Shown piece by piece: positions 15,468 through 23,767 of a DNA stretch of 51,343 bases; the first letter of the stretch is position 1, and each line of letters starts with the position of its first letter. The notes beneath the pieces were generated by a model, which saw only the letters and a list, made by a program, of their open reading frames with translations, searched no databases and had not been told where the DNA came from. The position numbers and the translations under genes were made by a program. The DNA comes from Rhodoblastus sphagnicola (GTDB lineage: Bacteria; Pseudomonadota; Alphaproteobacteria; Rhizobiales; Beijerinckiaceae). The stretch spans positions 1 through 51,343 of the forward strand of contig NZ_NHSJ01000063.1 in assembly GCF_002937075.1 (NCBI RefSeq), written 5' to 3'.

Positions 15468-16256
15468 ATGTTCTTCATAGCGTCGAAGATCTTCTGGTAT
15501 CTCGCCTCGCCGCTGCATCTCAGCCTGTTCGCCGTCGCCTTCGGCCTTTTTCGCCTGATCCGGGGCCGGCGCGGCGCCGGTTTCATCGGCGCGGGATTGG
15601 CCTTGCTCGCCGCCATGACCCTCCTCCCGCTCGGCGCGGCGCTGCTGCGCCCGTTGGAGGACCGTTTCCCGAGGCCGCCCGCCGACATGCTTGCGCCCGA
15701 CGGCATTATCGTGCTCGGCGGCGCCGTGGACGAGCGAATCTCGCTGGCGCGTGGGCAAGTCCAGCTCAACGAGGCCGCCGAGCGCATGACCGCCGGCGTC
15801 GCGCTCGCCCGCGCCTTCCCCAAGGCGAAGCTGGTGTTTTCCGGCGGCTCCGGCGCGCTGCTCGCGCCGGGCGCGCCGGAGTCCGATGTGGCGCGAAAGT
15901 TTTGGCGGGAGTTGGGGATTCCCGACAGCCAGATGATGTTTGAGGACCGCTCCCGCAACACATTCGAGAACGCGCTGTTCACGCGAGACCTGATCCATCC
16001 CGGCGCCGGGGAGCGTTGGCTGCTGGTGACCTCGGCCTGGCACATGCCGCGCGCCATGGGCGTGTTTCGCGCGCTGGGCATGAATCCGGTCGCCTATCCC
16101 GTCGATTTCCGCACTTTTGGGACAGACGAGGACTGGCGCCCGCCCGGCGACGGTTCGCTCGCCGCGCGCAACACCGAAACGGCGCTGCGCGAATGGGTCG
16201 GCCTGATCGCCTATGACCTCACCGGCAAGACCGACGCGCTGCTCCCCGCGCCGTGA
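15468..16256 (+). CDS. YdcF family protein (DUF218)
   Basis: 262 residues. Two N-terminal membrane segments (about 5-25 and 35-60: YLASPLHLSLFAVAFGLF, GAGLALLAAMTLLPLGAAL) precede the DUF218 domain. That domain has DGIIVLGGAVDE, LVFSGGSGAL, EDRSRNTFENAL and LVTSAWHMPRAMGVF. Relatives (ElyC, SanA, YdcF) act in envelope integrity; the exact reaction is unsettled. It is translated just after the DUF3253 gene and converges on the Cys-rich gene with a 27-base gap. Confidence 0.87.
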   Translation: MFFIASKIFWYLASPLHLSLFAVAFGLFRLIRGRRGAGFIGAGLALLAAMTLLPLGAALLRPLEDRFPRPPADMLAPDGIIVLGGAVDERISLARGQVQLNEAAERMTAGVALARAFPKAKLVFSGGSGALLAPGAPESDVARKFWRELGIPDSQMMFEDRSRNTFENALFTRDLIHPGAGERWLLVTSAWHMPRAMGVFRALGMNPVAYPVDFRTFGTDEDWRPPGDGSLAARNTETALREWVGLIAYDLTGKTDALLPAP

Positions 16257-16283
16257 CACAGGCCCGGCGGGGAACACGGATCG

Positions 16284-16727
16284 CTATTCCGAGGGGAAGA
16301 CGCGCGGCCGCGCCGCCTCCCGCAACACCGCATCGGGATTGTCATAATGGGTGGCGAGCTGCGAGCAGCAGCGGCAGGCCTCGAAATCCTTTTGCCGAAA
16401 CCATCGGCACTCCCCGCGAATGGCGCAGGGAAAGCGCCCGTCGCCGACCCGGTCGAGCGCCGGCACGATCCGCCGCACCAGCAGGCAATTGGCGCCGTCG
16501 AAATGCGAACAGGCTTTTTCCGGGCATCGGGCGGCGATTCGCAGCACCTGGGTCGGCGGCGTGTCGCCGGTCAAGGCGATCAGGTCCGGCGTGACCGGCG
16601 TCGTCTTCTCCAGGAAGTCGACGCTCGGACCCCATTGGCCCTGGGAGACGACGCCGAACACGACGGCGTCTTCCATGTCAGGCTGGGCGCTGGGGCAGAG
16701 GAGACGTGTTTCCGCGCTTTGGGACAT
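16284..16727 (-). CDS. Cysteine-rich protein of unknown function
   Basis: 147 residues from 16727 (MSQSAETRLLCPSAQPDMED). The frame stays open further upstream only because it runs through a dispersed repeat. The cysteines are patterned: RCPEKACSHFDGANCLLVRR, then FPCAIRGECRWFRQ, then ACRCCSQLATH, nine or so in all, which suggests metal or Fe-S binding. The N-terminal part (VVFGVVSQGQWGPSVDFLEKT) is beta-like. Related proteins occur widely in proteobacteria without an established role. It is downstream of the 77-residue gene on the same strand. Confidence 0.7.
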   Translation of the reverse strand: MSQSAETRLLCPSAQPDMEDAVVFGVVSQGQWGPSVDFLEKTTPVTPDLIALTGDTPPTQVLRIAARCPEKACSHFDGANCLLVRRIVPALDRVGDGRFPCAIRGECRWFRQKDFEACRCCSQLATHYDNPDAVLREAARPRVFPSE

Positions 16728-16741
16728 TGGGGCTCCCACTT

Positions 16742-16792
16742 GGAGCAAGTTTCGAGCGAAGTGGATGCCGGGTCGCGTCAAGAAAATGCGCC
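16742..16792 (+). repeat. Dispersed intergenic repeat, copy 4
   Basis: Contains GCGAAGTGGATGCCG and AAGAAAATGCG as in copies 1 and 3. It is followed by an imperfect hairpin region to about 16860, parallel to the composite element at 13793-13892. Confidence 0.7.
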
Positions 16793-16909
16793 AAAATAAC
16801 AATCCGGAACCCCGGTCCGAATAATCGGAGCGGAACGGACTCCAGTCCCTTGTTTTGGCGCATGGTCTTTTTCGAAAAGTCTGCGCTTCCCGGAACGATG
16901 CCGGAGCGC

Positions 16910-17143
16910 CTAATGCACCAGTCGCACGACGATATCGCTCGTGGGCATGACGAATTTGCGTCCCGATTCTGCGGTCGTCGCGCCAGCGGAGCCGGCCGCT
17001 TCATGCGCGAAAATTGTGGCGTCGCGGTCGTCGATTTCAGGCGCGACGAAGCCGACGGTGATCGGTCCTGGCTTGAGCTTGACGCTGGCGACGGCTTTCT
17101 CGACCGCGGACGTGAGTTCGGCGATGCCGATGATCTTGGCCAT
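16910..17143 (-). CDS. Small protein of unknown function (77 residues)
   Basis: Starts MAKIIGIAELTSAVEKAVAS and continues VKLKPGPITVGFVAPEIDD, TIFAHEAAGSAG, ending SDIVVRLVH. GGGGAGG lies seven bases before the start and an A-rich leader precedes it. It appears soluble, with no Cys. I do not recognise a family. It lies between the GH25 gene (335 bases upstream) and the Cys-rich gene (182 bases downstream), all on the minus strand. Confidence 0.65.
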   Translation of the reverse strand: MAKIIGIAELTSAVEKAVASVKLKPGPITVGFVAPEIDDRDATIFAHEAAGSAGATTAESGRKFVMPTSDIVVRLVH

Positions 17144-17478
17144 TGTTTCCTCCCCACCCCATTGAAATATGGTTGTTTTTTTTATGTTTGTTTTTGGGCG
17201 CCTCCGTTCGGGAAGCGTCTTGGTAAACAATAGCATCCATGATCAATATCGCAAGGGTTGCATTGACGCTTGCGTGTCACATTTATGTTGGACGAACGGT
17301 CAGCGGGAAGCTAAGCGGCTGTTCCGCCGCCAATTTCACCAGTTCTCGGACCACGAGGAAAGGCGTTGCGGTCAACGCGGAGAAAGCGGCGCGCGCATCG
17401 GCGTCGCGGGGGCCGAATTTCACCGAAGCGTGGCGGTTGACAGCGCAAGCGCGAACATCGCTTACGCGGTCGGCGCGA
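17144..17478. other. Intergenic region of about 335 bases
   Basis: Next to the 77-residue gene the minus strand is A-rich (runs at 17165-17200), which fits a leader and promoter. From 17283 to 17470 the minus strand stays open in one frame with coding-like codon use but without ATG or a ribosome site. This may be chance or a gene remnant. No gene is called. Confidence 0.4.
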
Positions 17479-18324
17479 TCACTTCGTGGAAGCGAAACTG
17501 TTGGTTTTCAGCCAGTTGCGCCAGTCCACGGTATCGCCATAGAAGGCGTTGCGGTCGACGCGGGTGGGAATGCCGCGCACCCAGGCGTCGGACTGGTACT
17601 GCCAGAAATGCCAGGCGCGGTTGCCGTATCTCACCTTGGGGTGATGCTTGGTCGAGCGAATCCACATCGGATAGTCCGAAAGCTCGCCGTCGGAGAAGAT
17701 GGCCTCGTGGAAATCGACCGTGGTGTAGATGATCGGCTTCTTGCCGTAGAAGCGCTCCATCTCCGCCAGCATGGCGCGGATCTCTTGCAGCGTCTGCTGC
17801 TTTTCCAGCCGGCGCGGGCAGGTGGACGAGGTTGGCGTCGCCTCGACGTCGAGCACCGGGGGCAGGGCGTCGGCCTCGCGCGGCACATTGCGTTCGAACC
17901 AGGCCATTTCCTCCTGCCAGGGGCGACACCAATAAACGAAATGGTAAGCCCCATGCGGCAGGCCGGCGGCTTTCGCGCCGTTCCAGTTCTGGAAGAATTT
18001 GGGGTCGAGCCGGTCGCCGCCTTCGGTGGCCTTGATATAGGCGAAATTCACGCCGCCCTCGGCCACCGCCATCCAGTCGACATTGCCCTGGTATTTCGAA
18101 ACATCGACGCCGTGGACCGGGAAATCCTGCGCCAGCCGGGTCGCTTCGGTTTCCTTGAAATAGCCGGGCCGCTGTCCCGACAGCTTGCCGGTGGACTCCG
18201 ACATCAACAACGGGCTGGGGCCGCCACAGCCGGCGAGCGCCAGCGCCACGCCGACCGCCCCAAAAAGGGCCAAGGCCTTCGGGGCCAAGGCTTTCGGGGC
18301 AAAATGTTTCGACAGATTGTTCAT
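17479..18324 (-). CDS. Lipoprotein with GH25 (lysozyme) domain
   Basis: 281 residues. The N-terminus (KHFAPKALAPKALALFGAV) leads into a lipobox LAGC with Cys33, so a lipid anchor is predicted. The GH25 muramidase domain starts at about 72 with DVSKYQGNVDW. It continues with FAYIKATEGGD, GAYHFVYW, PPVLDVEATPT (Asp159/Glu161 region, expected catalytic acid), and ends with WQYQSDAWVRGI and VDRNAFYGDTVDW. It probably cleaves peptidoglycan at the outer membrane or in the periplasm. It is divergent from the polysaccharide deacetylase, another cell-wall-type enzyme. The duplicated KALAPKALA comes from a short DNA direct repeat. Confidence 0.9.
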   Translation of the reverse strand: MNNLSKHFAPKALAPKALALFGAVGVALALAGCGGPSPLLMSESTGKLSGQRPGYFKETEATRLAQDFPVHGVDVSKYQGNVDWMAVAEGGVNFAYIKATEGGDRLDPKFFQNWNGAKAAGLPHGAYHFVYWCRPWQEEMAWFERNVPREADALPPVLDVEATPTSSTCPRRLEKQQTLQEIRAMLAEMERFYGKKPIIYTTVDFHEAIFSDGELSDYPMWIRSTKHHPKVRYGNRAWHFWQYQSDAWVRGIPTRVDRNAFYGDTVDWRNWLKTNSFASTK

Positions 18325-18506
18325 GCGGGCACAATATCCCAGAAGGAGCAAAAAGTCGTTAAGGCGCATTAACCGCAACGCTTCCGAGTTGAAACCAGTT
18401 TTTCATCCTTGTCCAGCGCGAGGCTTGATTTTCCGCGCCAATTGCGGCATTCGCCCCCTGCATGCCCCCGCGTCACGCGTTGTCAGGACCGTACGGGATT
18501 TTATCT

Positions 18507-19376
18507 ATGACGGTCAAGAAGCGGTTAATTTGCGGCCTTGCGCTGGCTTTCGCCCTGTCGCCGGCCGTTTCGCGCGCCCAGTCGCGCCTGCCCACCTGCG
18601 GCCCGGACGTTCTGGGCGTGTCGCGCGAGCTGGCGGTCGGGGGCGCGCCGCAAATCGGCCTGAAAACCTATCCGCGAACCCTGGCGCTGGAAGACCATGA
18701 AGTGGTGTTGACCTTCGACGACGGCCCCGCGCCGACGACGCGCAAGGTTCTGGACGCGCTGGCGGCGCAATGCGCCAAGGCCACCTTTTTTCTGATCGGC
18801 CGCAATGCGGAAGCCATGCCCGAACTGGTGCGGCGCGAAATCGCGGAGGGCCACACGGTTGGCAGCCATTCCTGGTCGCATCCGTCGAAGAGCCTGCGCG
18901 CGCAAAACCTCGCCGCCGCGATCGAGGAGATCGAGCATGGCGATCGCGCCGTGCAGGCGGCCTCCGGCGGCAAGGCTTCGCACTTCCTGCGTTTTCCGGG
19001 TTTCGGCGATTCGCCGGCGCTGCTGGAGGCGGTGGCCAAGCGCGACATGCCGGTGTTCGCAACCGATCTCTGGGCCTCGGACTGGAACCCGATGACCCCC
19101 GAGCGCGAGCTGAATCTGGTGATGGCGCGGCTGCGCAAGGCGGGCAGGGGAATCGTCCTGCTGCACGACATCCACAAGCAGACGGCGGACATGATTCCGG
19201 CGCTGCTGCGCACGCTCCACGCCGAAGGGTTTCGGCTGGTCCATTTCGTCCCCGGCGCCAAAGCCCCGGAAACGCGCGCCGCGCCGGCCGGCTGGAGTTC
19301 GGAGACGGAAGCGTTTTACAGCAAGAAGCTCGGGGACGGCGCGCAGCCCGCGCGTCCGGCGCCGTCGACCAATTGA
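18507..19376 (+). CDS. Secreted polysaccharide deacetylase (NodB domain)
   Basis: 289 residues. The Sec signal peptide (KKRLICGLALAFALSPAVSRA) ends near residue 24. The NodB homology domain has TFDDGP with Asp71/Asp72, metal-binding HSWSH (His121, His125), RFPGFGDSPALL, and the late motif GIVLLHDIHKQT. These show a metal-dependent carbohydrate esterase of family CE4, acting on N-acetylated glycans such as peptidoglycan or an exopolysaccharide. The C-terminus is Ala/Pro-rich. It is followed by a strong hairpin at 19443. Confidence 0.9.
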   Translation: MTVKKRLICGLALAFALSPAVSRAQSRLPTCGPDVLGVSRELAVGGAPQIGLKTYPRTLALEDHEVVLTFDDGPAPTTRKVLDALAAQCAKATFFLIGRNAEAMPELVRREIAEGHTVGSHSWSHPSKSLRAQNLAAAIEEIEHGDRAVQAASGGKASHFLRFPGFGDSPALLEAVAKRDMPVFATDLWASDWNPMTPERELNLVMARLRKAGRGIVLLHDIHKQTADMIPALLRTLHAEGFRLVHFVPGAKAPETRAAPAGWSSETEAFYSKKLGDGAQPARPAPSTN

Positions 19377-19442
19377 AGCGTTCGGACCGGCAACGGCAGG
19401 AAACGCATGAAGCCATATCCGGGTTTCATGAATGGCCGCCTT

Positions 19443-19477
19443 ATACGGTTTCCGAACGATCCGTTCGGAAACCGTAT
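19443..19477. terminator. Perfect 16-bp inverted repeat between convergent genes
   Basis: ATACGGTTTCCGAACG pairs with CGTTCGGAAACCGTAT around a three-base ATC loop. It lies between the deacetylase and the LysR gene, which converge, so it probably ends both transcripts. A second imperfect stem with GCGGAAA arms follows up to 19565. Confidence 0.65.
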
Positions 19478-19565
19478 TCCGCTCGCGCGGAAATCCGCCT
19501 TGCGGCTGTAGGATTTTCGCGCGATCCGTTTCCGCGAATCGCGAAGCGATCCAGCGGAAACCATA

Positions 19566-20474
19566 TTACCAGTCCGCCGCGAGGCGCGGCAGCGTTTCGG
19601 CCAGGAATTCGATCCAGGCGCGCGTCTTGGCCGCCGGCCGGCGGTCGGGATGGAGGATCGCATGGACGGCGCCGACCGGCAGCGGCGGCTGGTCGAGCGT
19701 CAGCTCGACCAGCGCGCCCTCGGCCAGGGCCTGCGCCGCGATATAGCGCGGGCCATAGACCAGGCCCTGGCCGGCGACGGCCGCGCGCAAAAGGGCCTCG
19801 CCGTTGTTGGCGCGCAGCGAGCCGCGCACGGGCGCCTTGATCTCGCCGTCGCGGCCAAAGCTCCATGTGGACGTCCCCGCCTGCTCCGTGAACGTGTAGC
19901 CGAGGCAGTCGTGGGCGATGAGGTCGGACAGGATTTTCGGGGTTCCGCGACGCGCCAGATAGGCCGGCGCCGCGCAGACCACCGTGCGCATCGGCGCGAG
20001 TTTTCGCGCGACCAGACTGCTGTCGGCGAGGCGGCCGATCCGGATCGCCATGTCCCAACGTTCTTCGAGCAGATCGACGTAGCGATCGTTGAAGCCGAAC
20101 TCGATGGTCACATCGGGATGGCGCGCGTGGAAGCGCGCCGCGAGCGGCGCGATATGGAGCACGCCGAACGTCGCCGGCGCGCTCACGCGCAGCAGCCCCT
20201 CGATGGCGACCGAGCGCGACGAGGCCTCCGCCTCCGCCTCGTCTATGTCCATCAGGATGCGCTCGGCCTTGTCCAGAAAATCGGCGCCCGCCTCGGTCAG
20301 CGACAGCCGCCGCGTGGTGCGGCGGACCAGAGTCGTCCCGAGCCGCGTTTCCAGCGCGTCCAGATGTCTTGCCGCCATGGCCGGAGACATACGCATCTCG
20401 CGCGCGGCGGCGGACAGGCCGCCAAGCCGCACGGCGCGCACAAAAACCTCCATCGCGGTGAGACGGTCGGCCAT
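19566..20474 (-). CDS. LysR family transcriptional regulator
   Basis: 302 residues from 20474 (MADRLTAMEVFVRAVR). The N-terminal winged HTH has LGGLSAAAREMRMSPAMAARHLDALETRLG. The effector domain includes RVSAPATFGVLHIAPLA and CLGYTF. It is divergent from the dioxygenase gene with 97 bases between starts, the classical LysR layout, so it most likely controls the dioxygenase-qorB pair and itself. The inducer is unknown, possibly an aromatic or quinone compound given the targets. Confidence 0.93.
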   Translation of the reverse strand: MADRLTAMEVFVRAVRLGGLSAAAREMRMSPAMAARHLDALETRLGTTLVRRTTRRLSLTEAGADFLDKAERILMDIDEAEAEASSRSVAIEGLLRVSAPATFGVLHIAPLAARFHARHPDVTIEFGFNDRYVDLLEERWDMAIRIGRLADSSLVARKLAPMRTVVCAAPAYLARRGTPKILSDLIAHDCLGYTFTEQAGTSTWSFGRDGEIKAPVRGSLRANNGEALLRAAVAGQGLVYGPRYIAAQALAEGALVELTLDQPPLPVGAVHAILHPDRRPAAKTRAWIEFLAETLPRLAADW

Positions 20475-20571
20475 TTCGTACTCTGGGTAAAAGGTGAAGC
20501 TATCAATCTGCGTATTATCATTCAAGAGGAGGAAATTAATATTGGACCCAGCCAATCAACCGAGAGGGACG
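20475..20571. promoter_or_regulatory. Divergent LysR/dioxygenase control region
   Basis: AT-rich for this genome. It contains a dyad-like stretch around 20501-20523 (CTATCAATCTGCG then TATTATCATTC), which could be a T-N11-A LysR site. AGGAGG at 20527-20532 could serve a TTG start at 20542 of the dioxygenase. Confidence 0.4.
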
Positions 20572-21357
20572 ATGACGTTTCCGACCTATTACATCCCTCA
20601 CGGCGGCGGCCCATGTTTCTTCATGAACGACTCGCGCGGCGTGTGGACAGGCATGGCCGATTTCCTGCGCGGCCTGCCCTCGGCGCTTCCGGCGCGGCCA
20701 AAAGCCATTGTCATGGTCTCCGGCCATTGGGAAACCGATGGATTCACCTTTTCCGGCGCGGACAGGCCGGAGCTGATCTATGACTATTCCGGCTTTCCCG
20801 CCCACACCTATCAATTGCGTTACGACGTCCCCGGCGCGCCCGGTCTCGCCGCGCGGGCGGCGGAGTTTTTGCGCGCGGACGGGCTTGCGGCCGGCGTCGA
20901 TCCGGGGCGCGGCCTGGATCACGGCGTTTTCATTCCGCTGAAAGTCGCCTTTCCCGAGGCCGATGTTCCCGTCGTCGAAATGTCGCTCGACCGCGCCCTC
21001 GACCCGGCGCTGCATCTGCGCGCGGGGCGGGCGCTGTCGCGCCTGCGCGACGAAGGCGTTCTCATCCTGGGGTCGGGCATGAGTTTTCACAACATGCGGG
21101 CCTATGGCGACCCGCGCGCCACCGCCCCGTCGCGCGATTTCGACCTTTGGTTGACCGAGACGGCGGCGCTCGATGGCGAGGCCCGCGCGCAAAAACTGGA
21201 ACGGTGGAGCGAGGCCCCTTCGGGCCGGTTCGCGCATCCGCGCGAAGAGCATCTTCTGCCGTTGATGGTCGCGGCGGGCGCGTCTGAAAACCCCGGCGCG
21301 CGCGTCTATGCCGAAGAGGTTTTGGCCACCGCTTTGTCCGCATACCGCTTCACCTGA
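20572..21357 (+). CDS. DODA-type extradiol aromatic ring-opening dioxygenase (LigB/YgiD family)
   Basis: 261 residues from ATG 20572, which follows GAGAGGG. TTG at 20542 is in frame with an AGGAGG site and would add ten residues. Metal-binding His residues sit in YYIPHGGGP, VSGHWE and LDHGVFIPL, with GSGMSFHNMRAYG near the C-terminal third and the closing HPREEHLLPLMVAAGA. The family opens catechol-type rings; YgiD acts on DOPA in vitro. It is transcribed with the qorB-like gene 17 bases downstream, and controlled by the divergent LysR. Confidence 0.9.
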   Translation: MTFPTYYIPHGGGPCFFMNDSRGVWTGMADFLRGLPSALPARPKAIVMVSGHWETDGFTFSGADRPELIYDYSGFPAHTYQLRYDVPGAPGLAARAAEFLRADGLAAGVDPGRGLDHGVFIPLKVAFPEADVPVVEMSLDRALDPALHLRAGRALSRLRDEGVLILGSGMSFHNMRAYGDPRATAPSRDFDLWLTETAALDGEARAQKLERWSEAPSGRFAHPREEHLLPLMVAAGASENPGARVYAEEVLATALSAYRFT

Positions 21358-21374
21358 TCGAGGAAGGACTTTTC

Positions 21375-22217
21375 ATGAGCATTGCTGTCACCGGCGCGAC
21401 CGGACATCTCGGACGCCTCGTCATCGCCGGCCTCAAGGCCAAGGCGCCGGCCGCGAAAATCGTCGCGCTCGCGCGTTCGCCGGAAAAAGCCGGAGATCTC
21501 GGCGTCGAGGCGCGCGCTTTCGATTACGCCGGCGCGGATCTCGCGCCGGCGCTCGCGGGCGTGGAGACGCTGCTGCTGATCTCGTCGAGCGAAATCGGCC
21601 AGCGCGTCGCCCAGCACAAGAATGTCATCGCGGCGGCCGGGGCGGCCGGGGTGCGGCGGCTGGTCTATACCAGCCTGCTCCACGCCGACACCTCGCCGAT
21701 CAGCCTCGCGCAGGAGCATCGCGCCACCGAGGCCGACATTGCTGCTTCCGGCCTTCCCTTCGTGATCCTGCGCAACGGCTGGTACACGGAAAATTACACA
21801 GCGGCGGTCCCCGCCGCCCTCGCCAATGGCGCGCTCGTGGGCAGCGCCGGCGAGGGCCGTTTGTCGCTGGCGACGCGGGCGGATTATGCGGAGGCGGCGG
21901 CGGTGGTCTCTCTGGGCGCGGGGCAGCCGGGACAGATTTACGAACTCGCTGGCGACAAGGCGGTGACGCTGGCCGATCTCGCCGCCGAGATCGGGCGCCA
22001 GAGCGGCCGCGACATTCCCTACAAGAATTTGCCGCAGGAGGCCTATGCCGCGCTCCTCAAGCAGGCCGGGCTGCCGCCTGTCATCGCGGATCTGCTCGCC
22101 GCCTGGGATATAGACGCCTCGCACGGCGCCCTGTTCGACGACGGACGCCAGCTCTCGGCGCTGATCGGCCGTCCGACCATATCGCTCGCCGTCGCTGTGC
22201 GCGCCGCGCTCCCCTGA
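21375..22217 (+). CDS. qorB: NAD(P)H:quinone oxidoreductase of the NmrA/SDR type (QorB/YtfG-like)
   Basis: 280 residues; GGAAGGA precedes the ATG. The dinucleotide motif GATGHLGRLV is at residues 7-16. It also has DYAGADLAPALAG, LISSSEIGQR, LVYTSLLHAD, LRNGWYTENY and RADYAEAAA, all typical of the YtfG group. Likely reduces quinones with NADPH. Its position behind a ring-cleaving dioxygenase and a LysR gene suggests detoxification of aromatic or quinone compounds. Confidence 0.87.
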   Translation: MSIAVTGATGHLGRLVIAGLKAKAPAAKIVALARSPEKAGDLGVEARAFDYAGADLAPALAGVETLLLISSSEIGQRVAQHKNVIAAAGAAGVRRLVYTSLLHADTSPISLAQEHRATEADIAASGLPFVILRNGWYTENYTAAVPAALANGALVGSAGEGRLSLATRADYAEAAAVVSLGAGQPGQIYELAGDKAVTLADLAAEIGRQSGRDIPYKNLPQEAYAALLKQAGLPPVIADLLAAWDIDASHGALFDDGRQLSALIGRPTISLAVAVRAALP

Positions 22218-22503
22218 TTTTGGGCGGGGCGGCCCGCCTTGTCCGGCGATCGCTTCATTTGCGCGACCGTTTCGGCTTCGGCTTCGGCTGCGCCGGCGCC
22301 GGGCGGGGGCGCCGGGCGTCGACCAGCCGCGGCCCGCGCCAATATCCATGACGCCCCCATCGAGGCCTTGACGAAAGACAAGGCCGGGTTGCTGAATCGC
22401 GCGCGCGGCCAGGGTCGCTGCGGCGCGATTGTCGCGACAAAAAGGATCTTTCCCGACCCTTGCCGGTGTAACAATCTGAAGCCGTGGCGCGAACAAGGAT
22501 TGA
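22218..22503. promoter_or_regulatory. Upstream region of the ECF sigma gene
   Basis: Just before the sigma gene, TGTAAC (22467-22472) and CGAA (22490-22493) are separated by 17 bases. This resembles the GTAAC / CGAA promoter elements described for the Caulobacter SigF regulon and suggests autoregulation. The rest is GC-rich and holds no convincing gene. Confidence 0.45.
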
Positions 22504-23076
22504 ATGTCGGACTGGACAGCGCGGGATCGGGACTGGAGCGCGGACATGCGCGCCGCTTTGGCGGGCGACAGCTTGGCGTACAAGCGCCTGCTGAGCGCGC
22601 TCGCGCCTTTTCTGCGCGGCGTCTGCGCAAAATTTTGCGCGCGAATCGGCGCGCCCGCGAGCGAGGTTGAGGACGCCGTGCAGGAAACCCTGCTCGCGCT
22701 TCATCTCAAGCGCCACACCTGGGATCCGGCGCAGCCGCTCACCCCGTGGATCGCGGCGATCGCGCGCAACAAGACGATCGACGCGGCGCGCCGGCGCGGG
22801 CGTCGCGTCGAGACCGACATCGCCGATTTCGAGGATGTGCTCGCGGCGCCCGATGGCGCCGACGCCTTCGAGCGCGAGTTGGACCGGCGCGACGCGCTGC
22901 GCCTGCTCGACCAGTTGAGCGCGCGGCAGCGCGAGGCGATCGAGGCGGTGTCCATTCGCGGCCAAAGCCTGCGCGACGCGGCGCAGGCCCTCGGCGTCAG
23001 CGAGGGGGCGCTCCGCGTCTCCGTGCATCGCGGCCTGAAATCCCTGGCCGATCTCTACAGGTTGAAGAGCCAATGA
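22504..23076 (+). CDS. sigF: ECF RNA polymerase sigma factor (SigF / ECF16 type)
   Basis: 190 residues, with region 2 at about 20-90 (AYKRLLSALAPFLRGVCAKF, VEDAVQETLLALHLKRHTWD, PWIAAIARNKTIDAARRR) and region 4 at about 130-180 (LSARQREAIEAVSIRGQSLRDAAQALG, ALRVSVHRGLKSL). The next gene encodes a DUF1109 membrane protein with overlapping stop and start (ATGA), which identifies the pair as the SigF-NrsF module. In Caulobacter this module responds to chromate and cadmium. The signal here is inferred. Confidence 0.9.
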   Translation: MSDWTARDRDWSADMRAALAGDSLAYKRLLSALAPFLRGVCAKFCARIGAPASEVEDAVQETLLALHLKRHTWDPAQPLTPWIAAIARNKTIDAARRRGRRVETDIADFEDVLAAPDGADAFERELDRRDALRLLDQLSARQREAIEAVSIRGQSLRDAAQALGVSEGALRVSVHRGLKSLADLYRLKSQ

Positions 23077-23711
23077 AGACCGACGACCTCATCGCCGCGC
23101 TGAGCGCGGACAACGCAACCAGAGGCGCGCCGCTGTCGCGGGCCTTCGCCGTCGCTCTCGGCCTGGGCATGGCTGCGTCCGTGGTGTTCTTCTTCGCGAC
23201 GCTAGGCGTGCGCGACACGTTTTTCGCCTCGCTCGGACAGCCGCGCTTCCTGTTCAAATTCGTCTTCAGCCTGACCATGGCGGCGAGCGGGTTGTTCCTG
23301 GCGTGGCGGCTGTCGCGGCCGGGCGCCGTCGCCGGTCCGGCCGCGAAAACTCTGTTGCTCGCGCCGGCGCTGGTCGCGCTCGCCAGCCTGGCCGAAATGG
23401 CCACGACGCCCGCGACGCTGTGGCCGGCGCGGATGATCGGCCATAACGCCCTGCATTGCCTGATTCTGATTCCGCTGATGGCGCTGGCGCCGCTTCTGGG
23501 CCTGTTCGCGGCGCTGCGGCACGGCGCGCCGAGCGACGGCCGCCGCGCCGGGGCTGCGGCGGCGCTGGCCGCCTCGGGCCTGTCCGCCACGCTTTACGCC
23601 ATGAATTGCCCCGACGATTCGCCGTTCTTCCTGGCCGTCTGGTACATGATCGCGGCTGCGCTCGTCGTCGCGCTGGGCTGGCTCGCGGGCGGACGCTGGC
23701 TGCGCTGGTGA
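23073..23711 (+). CDS. nrsF: NrsF-type anti-sigma factor (DUF1109)
   Basis: 212-residue inner-membrane protein with about six hydrophobic segments (from AFAVALGLGMAASVVFFFATL to AAALVVALGWLAGG). It starts MKTDDLIAALSADN, the cytosolic part expected to bind the sigma factor. Two cysteines, Cys129 in HNALHCL and Cys179 in MNCPDDSPF, correspond to the pair known to matter for metal sensing in the family. Translationally coupled to sigF. Confidence 0.9.
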   Translation: MKTDDLIAALSADNATRGAPLSRAFAVALGLGMAASVVFFFATLGVRDTFFASLGQPRFLFKFVFSLTMAASGLFLAWRLSRPGAVAGPAAKTLLLAPALVALASLAEMATTPATLWPARMIGHNALHCLILIPLMALAPLLGLFAALRHGAPSDGRRAGAAAALAASGLSATLYAMNCPDDSPFFLAVWYMIAAALVVALGWLAGGRWLRW

Positions 23712-23767
23712 GATGCAATCGCGGGCGCCATTTCGTCGCCGCGGCGCCGCCTCATTGGCGGAATTTT

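Noticed and set aside
17283-17470. Possible minus-strand gene (reads RADRVSDVRACAVNRHASVK ... FLVVRELVKLAAEQPL)
   Set aside because: No ATG, no ribosome site and no recognised family. It may be a relic or chance; not called.
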